A DNA stretch of 12,743 nucleotides, from the NCBI GenBank assembly GCA_015231685.1, contig JADGBA010000026.1:1-12743 (forward strand), written 5' to 3'. How positions within the stretch are numbered: position 1 is the stretch's first letter; each line of letters starts with the position of its first letter. The position numbers were made by a program, and so were the translations under genes. Source of the stretch: Candidatus Omnitrophota bacterium. GTDB taxonomy: Bacteria > Omnitrophota > Gorgyraeia > 2-02-FULL-51-18 > JAGOUK01. The notes under the pieces were generated by a model, which had not been told where the DNA came from, searched no databases, and worked only from the letters and a program-made list of their open reading frames with translations. Below are positions 1 to 6,708 of the stretch, one piece after another.

Positions 1-494
1 TTACCCCGGACCGGGAATTGACGGACCGTCTCTTTCAGGCGGGCTTCGAAGGCAAACATCAGCGTCTTCCCCGTGGAGCGCCGCACCAGCTTCAAACTGT
101 CCTCGACCGCCTGGGAACCCCCGACATTGAAGTGAATCCTGCCTTGCCGCCCGAAGGCCTTTTGGACTTTGTTGGCGAGGGTCTCGGCAAGCTCGATCTT
201 TTCCGCGTGCAGATACTGGCAGGCCAGCTGCGGAAGCGTATCGATCTGCTTCTTCAGAGCGGCGTTGATCCTCGGATGCCGATAACCAAAATTGGCCGCC
301 GAGTACCACATCTGCAAATCCAGATACGGCCGCCCGTCGAGATCATACAAAAAAGACCCTTCACATTCGCGGAAGATTTTGGGATGCTTCGCGTAATGAA
401 CGGTGTCCCCGTAGGAACACGACCGGGCCTCCGCCCGCAAAAGCTGTTTTTCCCGGGCCTCGGCCTTGGGCTTTGACTTGGGCTTGGGTTTCAT
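1..494 (-). CDS. Class III (PLP-dependent) aminotransferase, N-terminal part, cut by window edge
   Basis: Visible residues 1-164 match the N-terminal region of fold-type I class III aminotransferases, which move an amino group between an amine or amino acid and an oxo acid using PLP. Seen: a Lys/Pro-rich tail (1-10), the small-domain motif FLYDLDGRPYLDL (48-60), NFGYRHPRI (68-76), and the cofactor phosphate-binding region FNVGGSQAVEDSLK (122-135) followed by RRSTGK. The PLP lysine would lie beyond the edge, so the substrate cannot be told. The start at 494 forms an ATGA overlap with the stop of the HAD phosphatase gene, so the two are probably coupled. Oddity: after FAFE (147-150) the family normally continues with a GGYHGRT-like segment. 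Here the frame stays open but reads ARLKETVRQF, so the outermost 44 or so bases may be divergent or an assembly artefact. Family assignment is confident; the specific enzyme is unknown. Confidence 0.85.
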   Translation of the reverse strand, partial: MKPKPKSKPKAEAREKQLLRAEARSCSYGDTVHYAKHPKIFRECEGSFLYDLDGRPYLDLQMWYSAANFGYRHPRINAALKKQIDTLPQLACQYLHAEKIELAETLANKVQKAFGRQGRIHFNVGGSQAVEDSLKLVRRSTGKTLMFAFEARLKETVRQFPVRG

Positions 495-1183
495 CGATTC
501 CGCCCCGCCAAAACCTCCTGAAGGGCCGTCTCCATACCCCGCTGAACATCCCTGAAGTCCCGGACCTCGTGGCAGGCAATGCCATTCGTGTGGCAATGCT
601 CCGCAAGGCGGCCCTTCGCGAAGACGGTACCCGATTCCGGCAAAGCGCACAGATCCGACAGTCCATCACCCACAAAAACCACGTGTCCCAGTCGGCTGCG
701 GACCGAACGAAGCGTCGAACCTTTGCAGTGGCCGCACCGGCCGCACGATTCACCCGCATGAGGAAAATCGGGAATCAGCCTCCCCCCTTCAAAACGGAGC
801 GAATTGGACAAAAACGGAATGTGCGGAACTTCCCGGCAGGCAAAAACCTTCCGAATAAAATAATCAAACCCATCGCTCAAGATCACCCGGTCAATTCCCT
901 GGCCGCACAGCCACTTCTCAAACTCCAAAAAACCAGGATCAAGCTCGACACTCTCGAGATAGGACTCCAATTCACGCTCCGTAAGCCGGACATCGGCCAG
1001 CTGGCGGGTAAGACATTCTTTCGAGCCGATCAGCCCCCGGGCCCATTCCTGCTCAATCTTTTCCCAATTCCGGTTTGTTGTAAAACGATCCAATATTCCG
1101 TCGACAACATCATTTCGGGTGATGGTTCCGTCAAAATCCATGACGACACACAGAGCAGAGGATGTGGGAAATATGTCCTGCAT
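491..1183 (-). CDS. MtnX-like HAD-IB family phosphatase
   Basis: A 230-residue cytoplasmic phosphatase of the haloacid dehalogenase superfamily. HAD motif I is DFDGT (nucleophile Asp16, acid/base Asp18), motif II is SDGFD (Ser103), motif III is the Lys of CGHCKG (Lys154), and motif IV is VGDGLSDLCA (Asp173, Asp177). The SDGxD, CGxCK and GDGxSDxC combination is typical of the MtnX-like / phosphoserine-phosphatase-like HAD-IB branch. MtnX itself dephosphorylates a methionine-salvage intermediate, but no other salvage gene is present, so the substrate is open. Three cysteines in CxxCxxC spacing (147, 150, 153) sit next to motif III. The start at 1183 is preferred over Met15 because residues 10-15 form the hydrophobic strand that leads into the nucleophile. 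There is no clear ribosome-binding site, and a TGCTATAAT motif ends 11 bases upstream, so the transcript may be leaderless. The gene overlaps the aminotransferase by ATGA. Confidence 0.88.
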   Translation of the reverse strand: MQDIFPTSSALCVVMDFDGTITRNDVVDGILDRFTTNRNWEKIEQEWARGLIGSKECLTRQLADVRLTERELESYLESVELDPGFLEFEKWLCGQGIDRVILSDGFDYFIRKVFACREVPHIPFLSNSLRFEGGRLIPDFPHAGESCGRCGHCKGSTLRSVRSRLGHVVFVGDGLSDLCALPESGTVFAKGRLAEHCHTNGIACHEVRDFRDVQRGMETALQEVLAGRNR

Positions 1184-1193
1184 AATGCGGGAG

Positions 1194-1202
1194 ATTATAG
1201 CA
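1194..1202 (-). promoter_or_regulatory. Candidate extended -10 promoter (TGCTATAAT) for the HAD-aminotransferase pair
   Basis: The minus strand reads TGCTATAAT, a perfect sigma-70 extended -10 element (TGn + TATAAT). Such elements can work without a -35 box. The nearest -35-like hexamer, TTGACT at 1228-1223, is 23 bases away, too far to count. Transcription would start near 1186-1187, only 3-4 bases before the HAD start codon, giving an essentially leaderless mRNA. It lies in a 36-base gap, in a run of genes otherwise joined mostly by overlaps. Confidence 0.35.
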
Positions 1203-1211
1203 CAAGAAGGA

Positions 1212-1238
1212 GGCGGGACTTAAGTCAAACCGCCCGCC
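1212..1238 (-). terminator. Hairpin at the end of the GH1 gene, weak terminator candidate
   Basis: On the minus strand GGCGGG (1238-1233) can pair with CCCGCC (1217-1212) around a 15-base loop. The following TCCTTCTTG is only moderately U-rich. A separate 10-base perfect palindrome, GACTTAAGTC (1217-1226), is centred on the GH1 stop codon and would compete with the first pairing. The stem is short and the tail poor, so this may slow or attenuate transcription rather than end it. Its place just before a candidate promoter makes it worth recording. Confidence 0.25.
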
Positions 1239-2470
1239 CGGCAAATGGAAGCATAGTAGAGGGCGGAGGGCTTGGGTGTCCGGTTTTGGGTCTTCGGATC
1301 CACCGCCACCAGCCCGAATTTGGGAAAATAGCCGATCGACCACTCAAAATTATCCAAAAGCGACCAATAGAGGTATCCGCGGACATCAACCCCTCCTTGA
1401 ATGCACTCCCCGACAGCGCGCAAATGTTCCCGGATAAACCGGTTCCTCAGTTCATCGTCGTGCGTGCATATGCCGTTCTCGGTCACAACAATCGGAAGCC
1501 CAAAACGCCGCCAAACGGCGCGAATCACGCGGGCAATGCCCTCGGGAAAAATCTCCCACTTCAGATCATTGCGAACGGCAGCCGCCTCCGGCAAACCCGC
1601 CGCGCAAACCTTACCGATCAGGAATCCAAGACCTTTGACGGACCATGAAGCCCGGACCACCTCCCTGAAATAATAGTTCACTCCCACAAAATCCAACCCC
1701 CGCCGAGCGCCTCCCAGCCAAAAAAACGCCCCGTTGTTGATACCGGCGCGTACCCTCGCTGCCATTCGGTCCCCGAGCGACGCCGCATTCAGAGGATCGC
1801 AGGCCAAAAAATGCTGAGCCGCGCCCACCATGGGACGGTCCCATCCGGCCTTGCGGTAAATCCCGTGAATCTCCGCATAAGCCGCGCGATGCGCCTTTGC
1901 CAGGTTCCGCATCGCCCGGACAGCCCGGAGAAGAGAACGGTTACCCGGCGGCCAATCCCCTTCGATATAACATTTGTGGACCAAAACATTAGGCTCATTG
2001 ATGGTGATCCACAAAGAAACTTCACCCCCCATCACCTCCGCGACCTTGCAGGAAAATCGTTTGAACCAGAACACCGATCGGGGATTTTCCCACCCGCCCG
2101 AACGGGCCATCCACTGGGGGTTCGTGAAGTGATGAAGGGTCACAAGCGGAGTAATACCGCGTTTCTTTAACGCGCGAACCATGCCCGCGTAATGTGCGAG
2201 CGCATCTTCGTCCCAGCGCCCCTCTTCAGGCTCGATCCGGCTCCACTCCACACTGAATCTGTGGGCATTCTGATGGAGCTCCCGGACGAGATCGAAGTCC
2301 TCTTCAAAACGTTTGTAGGAATCACACGCGATACCGGATCGGTCGGTCGTCTTTCCCGCCGACTCCCAGGCCCACCAGTCATTCAGGCGGTTCTCCCCCT
2401 CGATCTGATGGGATGACGTCGCGGATCCCCAAAGAAATGTTTTGGGAAAAACGGGGGGCGTGCCGGTCAT
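1220..2470 (-). CDS. Glycoside hydrolase family 1 (beta-glucosidase-like)
   Basis: A 416-residue single-domain (beta/alpha)8-barrel retaining glycosidase. Seen: the N-terminal GH1 signature FLWGSATSSHQIEG (12-25), HHF (113-115), the acid/base TINEPN with Glu159, VNYY (264-267), the nucleophile VTENG with Glu331, and the glycone-binding segment WSLLDNFEW (369-377). GH1 enzymes release beta-linked glucose, galactose or similar sugars; the exact sugar cannot be read here. There is no signal peptide, so it is probably cytoplasmic. It is somewhat shorter than the usual 440-480 residues. The frame opens at 2512, but the start at 2470 is preferred: it gives an ATGA overlap with the preceding membrane-protein gene, has GGGGA five bases upstream, and puts FLWG at the usual distance from the N terminus. 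Its presence in this operon suggests a glycosylated substrate or product, which is inference. Confidence 0.93.
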   Translation of the reverse strand: MTGTPPVFPKTFLWGSATSSHQIEGENRLNDWWAWESAGKTTDRSGIACDSYKRFEEDFDLVRELHQNAHRFSVEWSRIEPEEGRWDEDALAHYAGMVRALKKRGITPLVTLHHFTNPQWMARSGGWENPRSVFWFKRFSCKVAEVMGGEVSLWITINEPNVLVHKCYIEGDWPPGNRSLLRAVRAMRNLAKAHRAAYAEIHGIYRKAGWDRPMVGAAQHFLACDPLNAASLGDRMAARVRAGINNGAFFWLGGARRGLDFVGVNYYFREVVRASWSVKGLGFLIGKVCAAGLPEAAAVRNDLKWEIFPEGIARVIRAVWRRFGLPIVVTENGICTHDDELRNRFIREHLRAVGECIQGGVDVRGYLYWSLLDNFEWSIGYFPKFGLVAVDPKTQNRTPKPSALYYASICRAGGLT

Positions 2471-3132
2471 GGATTCCCCGGAGATGCATTGCGCGTGTGA
2501 AGCACCTTCCACGAAAAAACAAGACCCACAAAAACAATAGTCAGCACCACTCTTTCAAGGCAGGGGCTCTTGAGGCCGGTAGCAGCAACATGAGAGAAGT
2601 AGGTGAACGCCAGCGTAGCCGGAAATAAACCGATAAAAGATCCGACCGCATAATCGGCATACCGGATGCCGATGAGAGGAGAGCCGAAATTGATCGCGGC
2701 AATCGGAAGAGCCGGCACAATTCTAAGGGCTATAATGATTTTAAGGCCACGGGTTCGTACCGCATTCTCCAATGCGGACATTTTATCACTTTTAACAATT
2801 CTTTTCACAACCCCGGCCCCGAGTCGGCGGGAAAGCCCGTAGCCCAGACTGGCGCCGGCATTCACGCCGATCAGATTATAAACCAGCCCCGGGAACAACC
2901 CGAAAAGAATCCCTCCGGCGACACTCAGACCCATCGCCGGCACCCCCAGACCGCAGAGCACAACGTAAACGGACATAAACGCGATCGGTGCCCACCAGCG
3001 GGCCCGCACGGGTTCCAGGAACGTTCCCAGCCATCCCGAAGCTGCATCCCCCGCAAGCGGAGCCTGGCGGCTGAGCCACCATCCCGCGGCCAAAAACACG
3101 ATCAACAGAACAAATTTAAGATTGCCCTTCAT
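2467..3132 (-). CDS. TVP38/TMEM64 (SNARE-associated, DedA-like) family membrane protein
   Basis: A 221-residue inner-membrane protein with several hydrophobic helices: roughly 7-20, 48-66, 68-90, 132-150, 160-182 and 194-209. The two hallmark regions of the SNARE-associated / VTT domain are clear: GILFGLFPGLVYNLIG with GASLGY (74-98), and LRIVPALPIAAINFGS (136-151) followed by FIGLFPATLAFTY (166-178). Members of this superfamily include proteins with lipid scramblase or flippase-like roles (DedA, TMEM41B/VMP1), but bacterial TVP38 members are poorly characterised and no substrate can be given. The frame is open up to 3237. The start at 3132 is chosen because it makes an ATGA overlap with the Nudix stop and puts a Lys plus hydrophobic helix at the N terminus. 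The gene overlaps GH1 by another ATGA. Confidence 0.85.
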   Translation of the reverse strand: MKGNLKFVLLIVFLAAGWWLSRQAPLAGDAASGWLGTFLEPVRARWWAPIAFMSVYVVLCGLGVPAMGLSVAGGILFGLFPGLVYNLIGVNAGASLGYGLSRRLGAGVVKRIVKSDKMSALENAVRTRGLKIIIALRIVPALPIAAINFGSPLIGIRYADYAVGSFIGLFPATLAFTYFSHVAATGLKSPCLERVVLTIVFVGLVFSWKVLHTRNASPGNP

Positions 3133-3602
3133 GAGCGCGGCCATCCCGCGGCAATCTCGAGACTTTTGCGCGAATAATACCGAATGGACTTGGATAAGGC
3201 GTATCGCTTGAGGCCGAGTTCTTCGGGGGCAAACCACTTGAATTCCGAATGTTCGCGTTCGTGAAGGCGAGCGTCGGCCGAACCTGAGGTGGCCGCATAG
3301 ATAAAAGCAATATGGCTGTGGCGGCCGCGAATATGATGCGCGTCCACAAACGAGGGATTCAAAATCGGCTTCACGCCCGGATGAGCGATATGACGCGGCT
3401 TATCGGCAAGAATTTTGACCTTGAGGCCGCATTCCTCGGCGATCTCGCGGTAGAGCGCCTCTTCAGGATCTTCATCAAGCTCGATATGACCCCCGATCGG
3501 CAGCCATTTGTCATAACTTTTGTGGCGAACCAGGAGCACCCTTCCCCGGTGAACAATAAAGACCGAAACCACAAAATCATACCGCTCGTGCAGATGCGGC
3601 AT
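3129..3602 (-). CDS. Nudix hydrolase
   Basis: A 157-residue protein with a complete Nudix box: Gly38, five residues, Glu44, seven residues, then REIAEECGL (52-60). This satisfies the GX5EX7REUXEEXGU pattern that binds the catalytic metal ions. Nudix enzymes cleave nucleoside diphosphates linked to another group, such as (d)NTPs, NDP-sugars, ADP-ribose or CoA. The sequence does not identify the substrate. Residues 10-25 form the strand typically preceding the box, and FKWFAPEEL (121-129) resembles the common late element (WF..eEl) of the fold. The start has a strong Shine-Dalgarno (GGGAGGA at 3611-3605) in the short gap behind the RND gene, and the gene ends in an ATGA overlap with the TVP38-like gene. 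Likely cytoplasmic, in house-cleaning or nucleotide-sugar metabolism; the link to export is only positional. Confidence 0.92.
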   Translation of the reverse strand: MPHLHERYDFVVSVFIVHRGRVLLVRHKSYDKWLPIGGHIELDEDPEEALYREIAEECGLKVKILADKPRHIAHPGVKPILNPSFVDAHHIRGRHSHIAFIYAATSGSADARLHEREHSEFKWFAPEELGLKRYALSKSIRYYSRKSLEIAAGWPRS

Positions 3603-3604
3603 TA

Positions 3605-3611
3605 TCCTCCC
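3605..3611 (-). promoter_or_regulatory. Shine-Dalgarno of the Nudix gene
   Basis: GGGAGGA on the minus strand, two bases before the ATG at 3602, lies between the RND stop codon and that start. It is one of the clearest ribosome-binding sites in the window and fixes the Nudix start. Confidence 0.6.
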
Positions 3612-3612
3612 T

Positions 3613-6600
3613 TCACCCGTCGACTTTGACGGTGCTGTGGTGGAATAATTTCAAGAAAATGTCATCTGCAATCGCGTAGAAACACGGAATCGCGAAGAGT
3701 GTAATGAACGAGGCAAACGCGATGCCCCAGGTGAACGCGAGCGCCATCGCCCGGATGAACGGGTCATCGCCGCCCCATCCATAGGCCATGGGCATGGTGC
3801 CGACCACTGTCGTGAGCGAAGCCATGATGATCGCGCGGAACCGCGCGTCGCAGGCCTCCAAAATCGAACGTCCCTTCTCGACGCCTTTGCGGCGCAAACG
3901 ATTCATAAAATCGATCATCACAATCGAGTCGTTGACCACCACCCCCGAAAGACCGATGAATCCCATGATCGAAAGAAACCCGAAGGGCTTGCCGTGCAAA
4001 AAAAGCGCCCAGGTCACACCCAAAAGCCCCAGCGGGATGGTCATCATGACGATGGGCGGCTGAATCAAAGACCGGAACTGAATCGCGATGATGCAAAAAA
4101 TAGCCAGCATGGCCGTCAAAAATGCGAACAGCAGGCTCCGCATTGATTCCTCGGTGCGTTTCTGTTCACCGCCGTAAATCACGTTAACGCCCGGATACCG
4201 CCGGCTGATATCCGTGAAATGTTCTTTGAGATTCCGGTTGGCCTCGCCGGAAGTAGTCACCTTTTCGTCGACATCGGCGCTGACGGTGATCATGCGCTTT
4301 CTTTCAAAGCGCCGTATCTCGGAAGGTCCAATGCCCCTCTCGAAGCGCGAGATTTCCTTCAGGGGAATCAGGTTACCGACCCGGTTAGGAATAAGCACCT
4401 GTTCGAGCGCCTTCACGGAACGCGTCTGGGCCTTGGGGATTTTCACGCGCACATCGATTTCTTCGTCGGACTTCTGGATGGTGGTCGCGATTCCTCCCTC
4501 GAAGGCATTGCGGATCTCGCGCGCCACATCGCTCAAGGTCAGCCCGGCCCGGGCGGTGCGCTCTGAGTCCACGACAATGTTGATCTCGTCCTTGCCCCGG
4601 TCGTCGTCGTCGTCAATAAACTGTACCCCCGGCACGGTTTCCAGGTATGCCTTGTATTCAGCCACCGCCTGTCGAATAACACCGAAGTCATCCCCCCGAA
4701 TTTTGGCTTCAACGGCCTTGCCTACCGGCGGACCGCCCTTCACCCGGTCGATCTTGAGTTCCTTGAATCCGCGGATGGATGTGATTTGTTCTTCAACCTC
4801 CTTCATGATCACCCTCGCGTCCCTCTCCCGGTCCACGGAGGGTGTCAAAAAAACGTGAATCTGCGCCAGATGCGTTCCGAATTTCTGTCCGGGATCAGAA
4901 CTGTCCTCACGCTGAAGTCCGACTTCCTGGATATAATTTTCCAGCTCCGTCTCCGGCAGGGCGTCAATCACATCGGTAACGGGTTTAAGTTTGGCAAAGG
5001 TTTCGTCAAGTGGGGTTCCGATTTCTGTTTCCGCCCGGACATAGAATTCATCGATACCGTCCGAACTGAAGAGAACAAACTTCATATTGGGCATCACCAC
5101 CATAAACGTAAAAAGCGCAAACGCCGTTATCCCCCCAAGAACCCAATACCGCCGGTCAATCGCCGCCTTGAGCAGCCTCATATAAAACCGCTGGATACCA
5201 TGAAACCAGTGGGACTCACGGTCCCTGAGGGGCCGTTTCCACGCCCGCGTGAATTCGGTCGCATGCGTCGGAATCAGGAAGATTGTCGTGAACCACGAAA
5301 CGGTAAGCGCGATCGCCACAACAATCGGAATCGCCCGGACAAATTTGCCGATAATTCCGGTCATCAGCGCCAGAGGCAAAAAGGCACAGATGCTCGTCAG
5401 GACGGACGCTGTGACCGGCTTCATGACCTCGTCTCCTCCGGCGATGGCCGCCTCCGCCACATCGCCGCCCTTTTCGATATGCCGGAAGATGTTCTCGGCC
5501 ATAATGATGGCGTCATCCACCAGCATTCCGATGACCATGATCATTCCGAACATGGACATAAGGTTGATCGTCATCCCAAGGAGCTTCATGATCGCCACCG
5601 TGATCAAAAACGTCACCGGAATATCCAGTGCCGCCGTTGCGGCGATCTGCGGCGCCAGGACCAGAAACAAGAAAACCATGATGAGAACCGCCCCTTGCGT
5701 GCCGTTGTTGACCAACACCCGGAGGCGCCGTTTAACGAAGTAGGACAAATCATCCAGATAATCGACTTGGAGAGCCTCCGGAGCCTCCTTACGGAACTCC
5801 GTCACCGAAGTGCGGATACCATCAACCATGTCCAGCACATCCCCGGACACCTTCTTCAAGACCATCAGATTGATGGACTGCCTTCCGTCGGTTGCATAAA
5901 ACGTATCCTCATCCTCAAAAGACTCCCTGACCTTCGCGACATCATCGATCCGGATGAATTTGCCCTGATCGTTGGAACGGATCACGACGTTGCGCACATC
6001 ATCCGCATTGCGGAATTCGCCGTCGGTGCGGATGATCATTTCTCCTTCAGAGGTCTCAAGGGTTCCTCCCGTGAGATTGACATTACGCTCCCTGAGCGCA
6101 TCGATGAGCGCCGAAAGGGACACGTGGACCATAAACGCCTTCTTGGGGTCCACCTCCACCCAGATCTCCGGGTCGTAATACCCCAGCCGCTCCACGGAAC
6201 CCACGTCATCGAGATTGAGGAGCCGGTCCTCGAGAATTTTGGCGTACTTCTGAAGCTCACCGTATTCGAGGCCGGAGAGCGACACCGTAATAACCGGGAA
6301 TTTTTGGGCATCGATCTCGGTCACCACCGGATTATCCATAACCCCGTCAGGCAAATCCTTGACGCGGTCCACCGCGCGCTGGATGTCATTAACAACCTTC
6401 CGGTAATCACTGGTCTCGGGGTCCAACTGCAGAGCGATCAGGGAAATCCCCTGGGAAGAAAGCGACGTTGTTTCATCAATGCCGTCGACGCTCTTAAGCT
6501 CGTCCTCGAGTTTGATCGTGACGAATTTCTCCACCACCGTCGGCGAGGCTCCCGGATAAACAGTCCTCACCACGACCAGATTGAAATTGACCGGCGGAAA

Positions 6601-6708
6601 AGCCTCCTTCCGGATCGTGAACATGGAAAACAGGCCGATCACAATGGCGAACACTGTGAGGAGATTCAGCGCCAGAGGATTCTTGACAGAAAAACGCGGA
6701 ATGCTCAT
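3613..6708 (-). CDS. RND efflux transporter, HAE-1 / AcrB-like inner-membrane pump
   Basis: A 1031-residue proton-driven resistance-nodulation-division pump of full length. Domain order is typical: TM1 (12-31), a large periplasmic porter loop (about 32-330) with the YPGASP motif (51-56), TM2-TM6, a second periplasmic loop, and TM8-TM12. TM4 keeps the proton-relay pair in GMLVDDAI (Asp398, Asp399). In TM10 the segment reads GVVVNDSIVMIDF (922-934). The lysine of E. coli AcrB (Lys940) is absent, as in many environmental HAE-1 pumps as far as I recall. A run of five Asp occurs in the second porter region. The start overlaps the stop of the TolC-like gene by ATGA, so pump and channel are translated together. 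No periplasmic adaptor gene is present, though AcrB-type pumps need one. Substrate unknown; export of the product of the upstream acyl module is possible. Confidence 0.95.
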   Translation of the reverse strand: MSIPRFSVKNPLALNLLTVFAIVIGLFSMFTIRKEAFPPVNFNLVVVRTVYPGASPTVVEKFVTIKLEDELKSVDGIDETTSLSSQGISLIALQLDPETSDYRKVVNDIQRAVDRVKDLPDGVMDNPVVTEIDAQKFPVITVSLSGLEYGELQKYAKILEDRLLNLDDVGSVERLGYYDPEIWVEVDPKKAFMVHVSLSALIDALRERNVNLTGGTLETSEGEMIIRTDGEFRNADDVRNVVIRSNDQGKFIRIDDVAKVRESFEDEDTFYATDGRQSINLMVLKKVSGDVLDMVDGIRTSVTEFRKEAPEALQVDYLDDLSYFVKRRLRVLVNNGTQGAVLIMVFLFLVLAPQIAATAALDIPVTFLITVAIMKLLGMTINLMSMFGMIMVIGMLVDDAIIMAENIFRHIEKGGDVAEAAIAGGDEVMKPVTASVLTSICAFLPLALMTGIIGKFVRAIPIVVAIALTVSWFTTIFLIPTHATEFTRAWKRPLRDRESHWFHGIQRFYMRLLKAAIDRRYWVLGGITAFALFTFMVVMPNMKFVLFSSDGIDEFYVRAETEIGTPLDETFAKLKPVTDVIDALPETELENYIQEVGLQREDSSDPGQKFGTHLAQIHVFLTPSVDRERDARVIMKEVEEQITSIRGFKELKIDRVKGGPPVGKAVEAKIRGDDFGVIRQAVAEYKAYLETVPGVQFIDDDDDRGKDEINIVVDSERTARAGLTLSDVAREIRNAFEGGIATTIQKSDEEIDVRVKIPKAQTRSVKALEQVLIPNRVGNLIPLKEISRFERGIGPSEIRRFERKRMITVSADVDEKVTTSGEANRNLKEHFTDISRRYPGVNVIYGGEQKRTEESMRSLLFAFLTAMLAIFCIIAIQFRSLIQPPIVMMTIPLGLLGVTWALFLHGKPFGFLSIMGFIGLSGVVVNDSIVMIDFMNRLRRKGVEKGRSILEACDARFRAIIMASLTTVVGTMPMAYGWGGDDPFIRAMALAFTWGIAFASFITLFAIPCFYAIADDIFLKLFHHSTVKVDG

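Noticed and set aside
473..1648. A 391-codon open frame on the plus strand
   Set aside because: It covers the HAD gene and part of GH1, both of which have clear catalytic motifs on the minus strand; no recognisable domain.
4600..4614. Five tandem GTC units (Asp-Asp-Asp-Asp-Asp in the RND protein)
   Set aside because: Too short to be a meaningful repeat array. It encodes an acidic loop in the pump and stays in frame.
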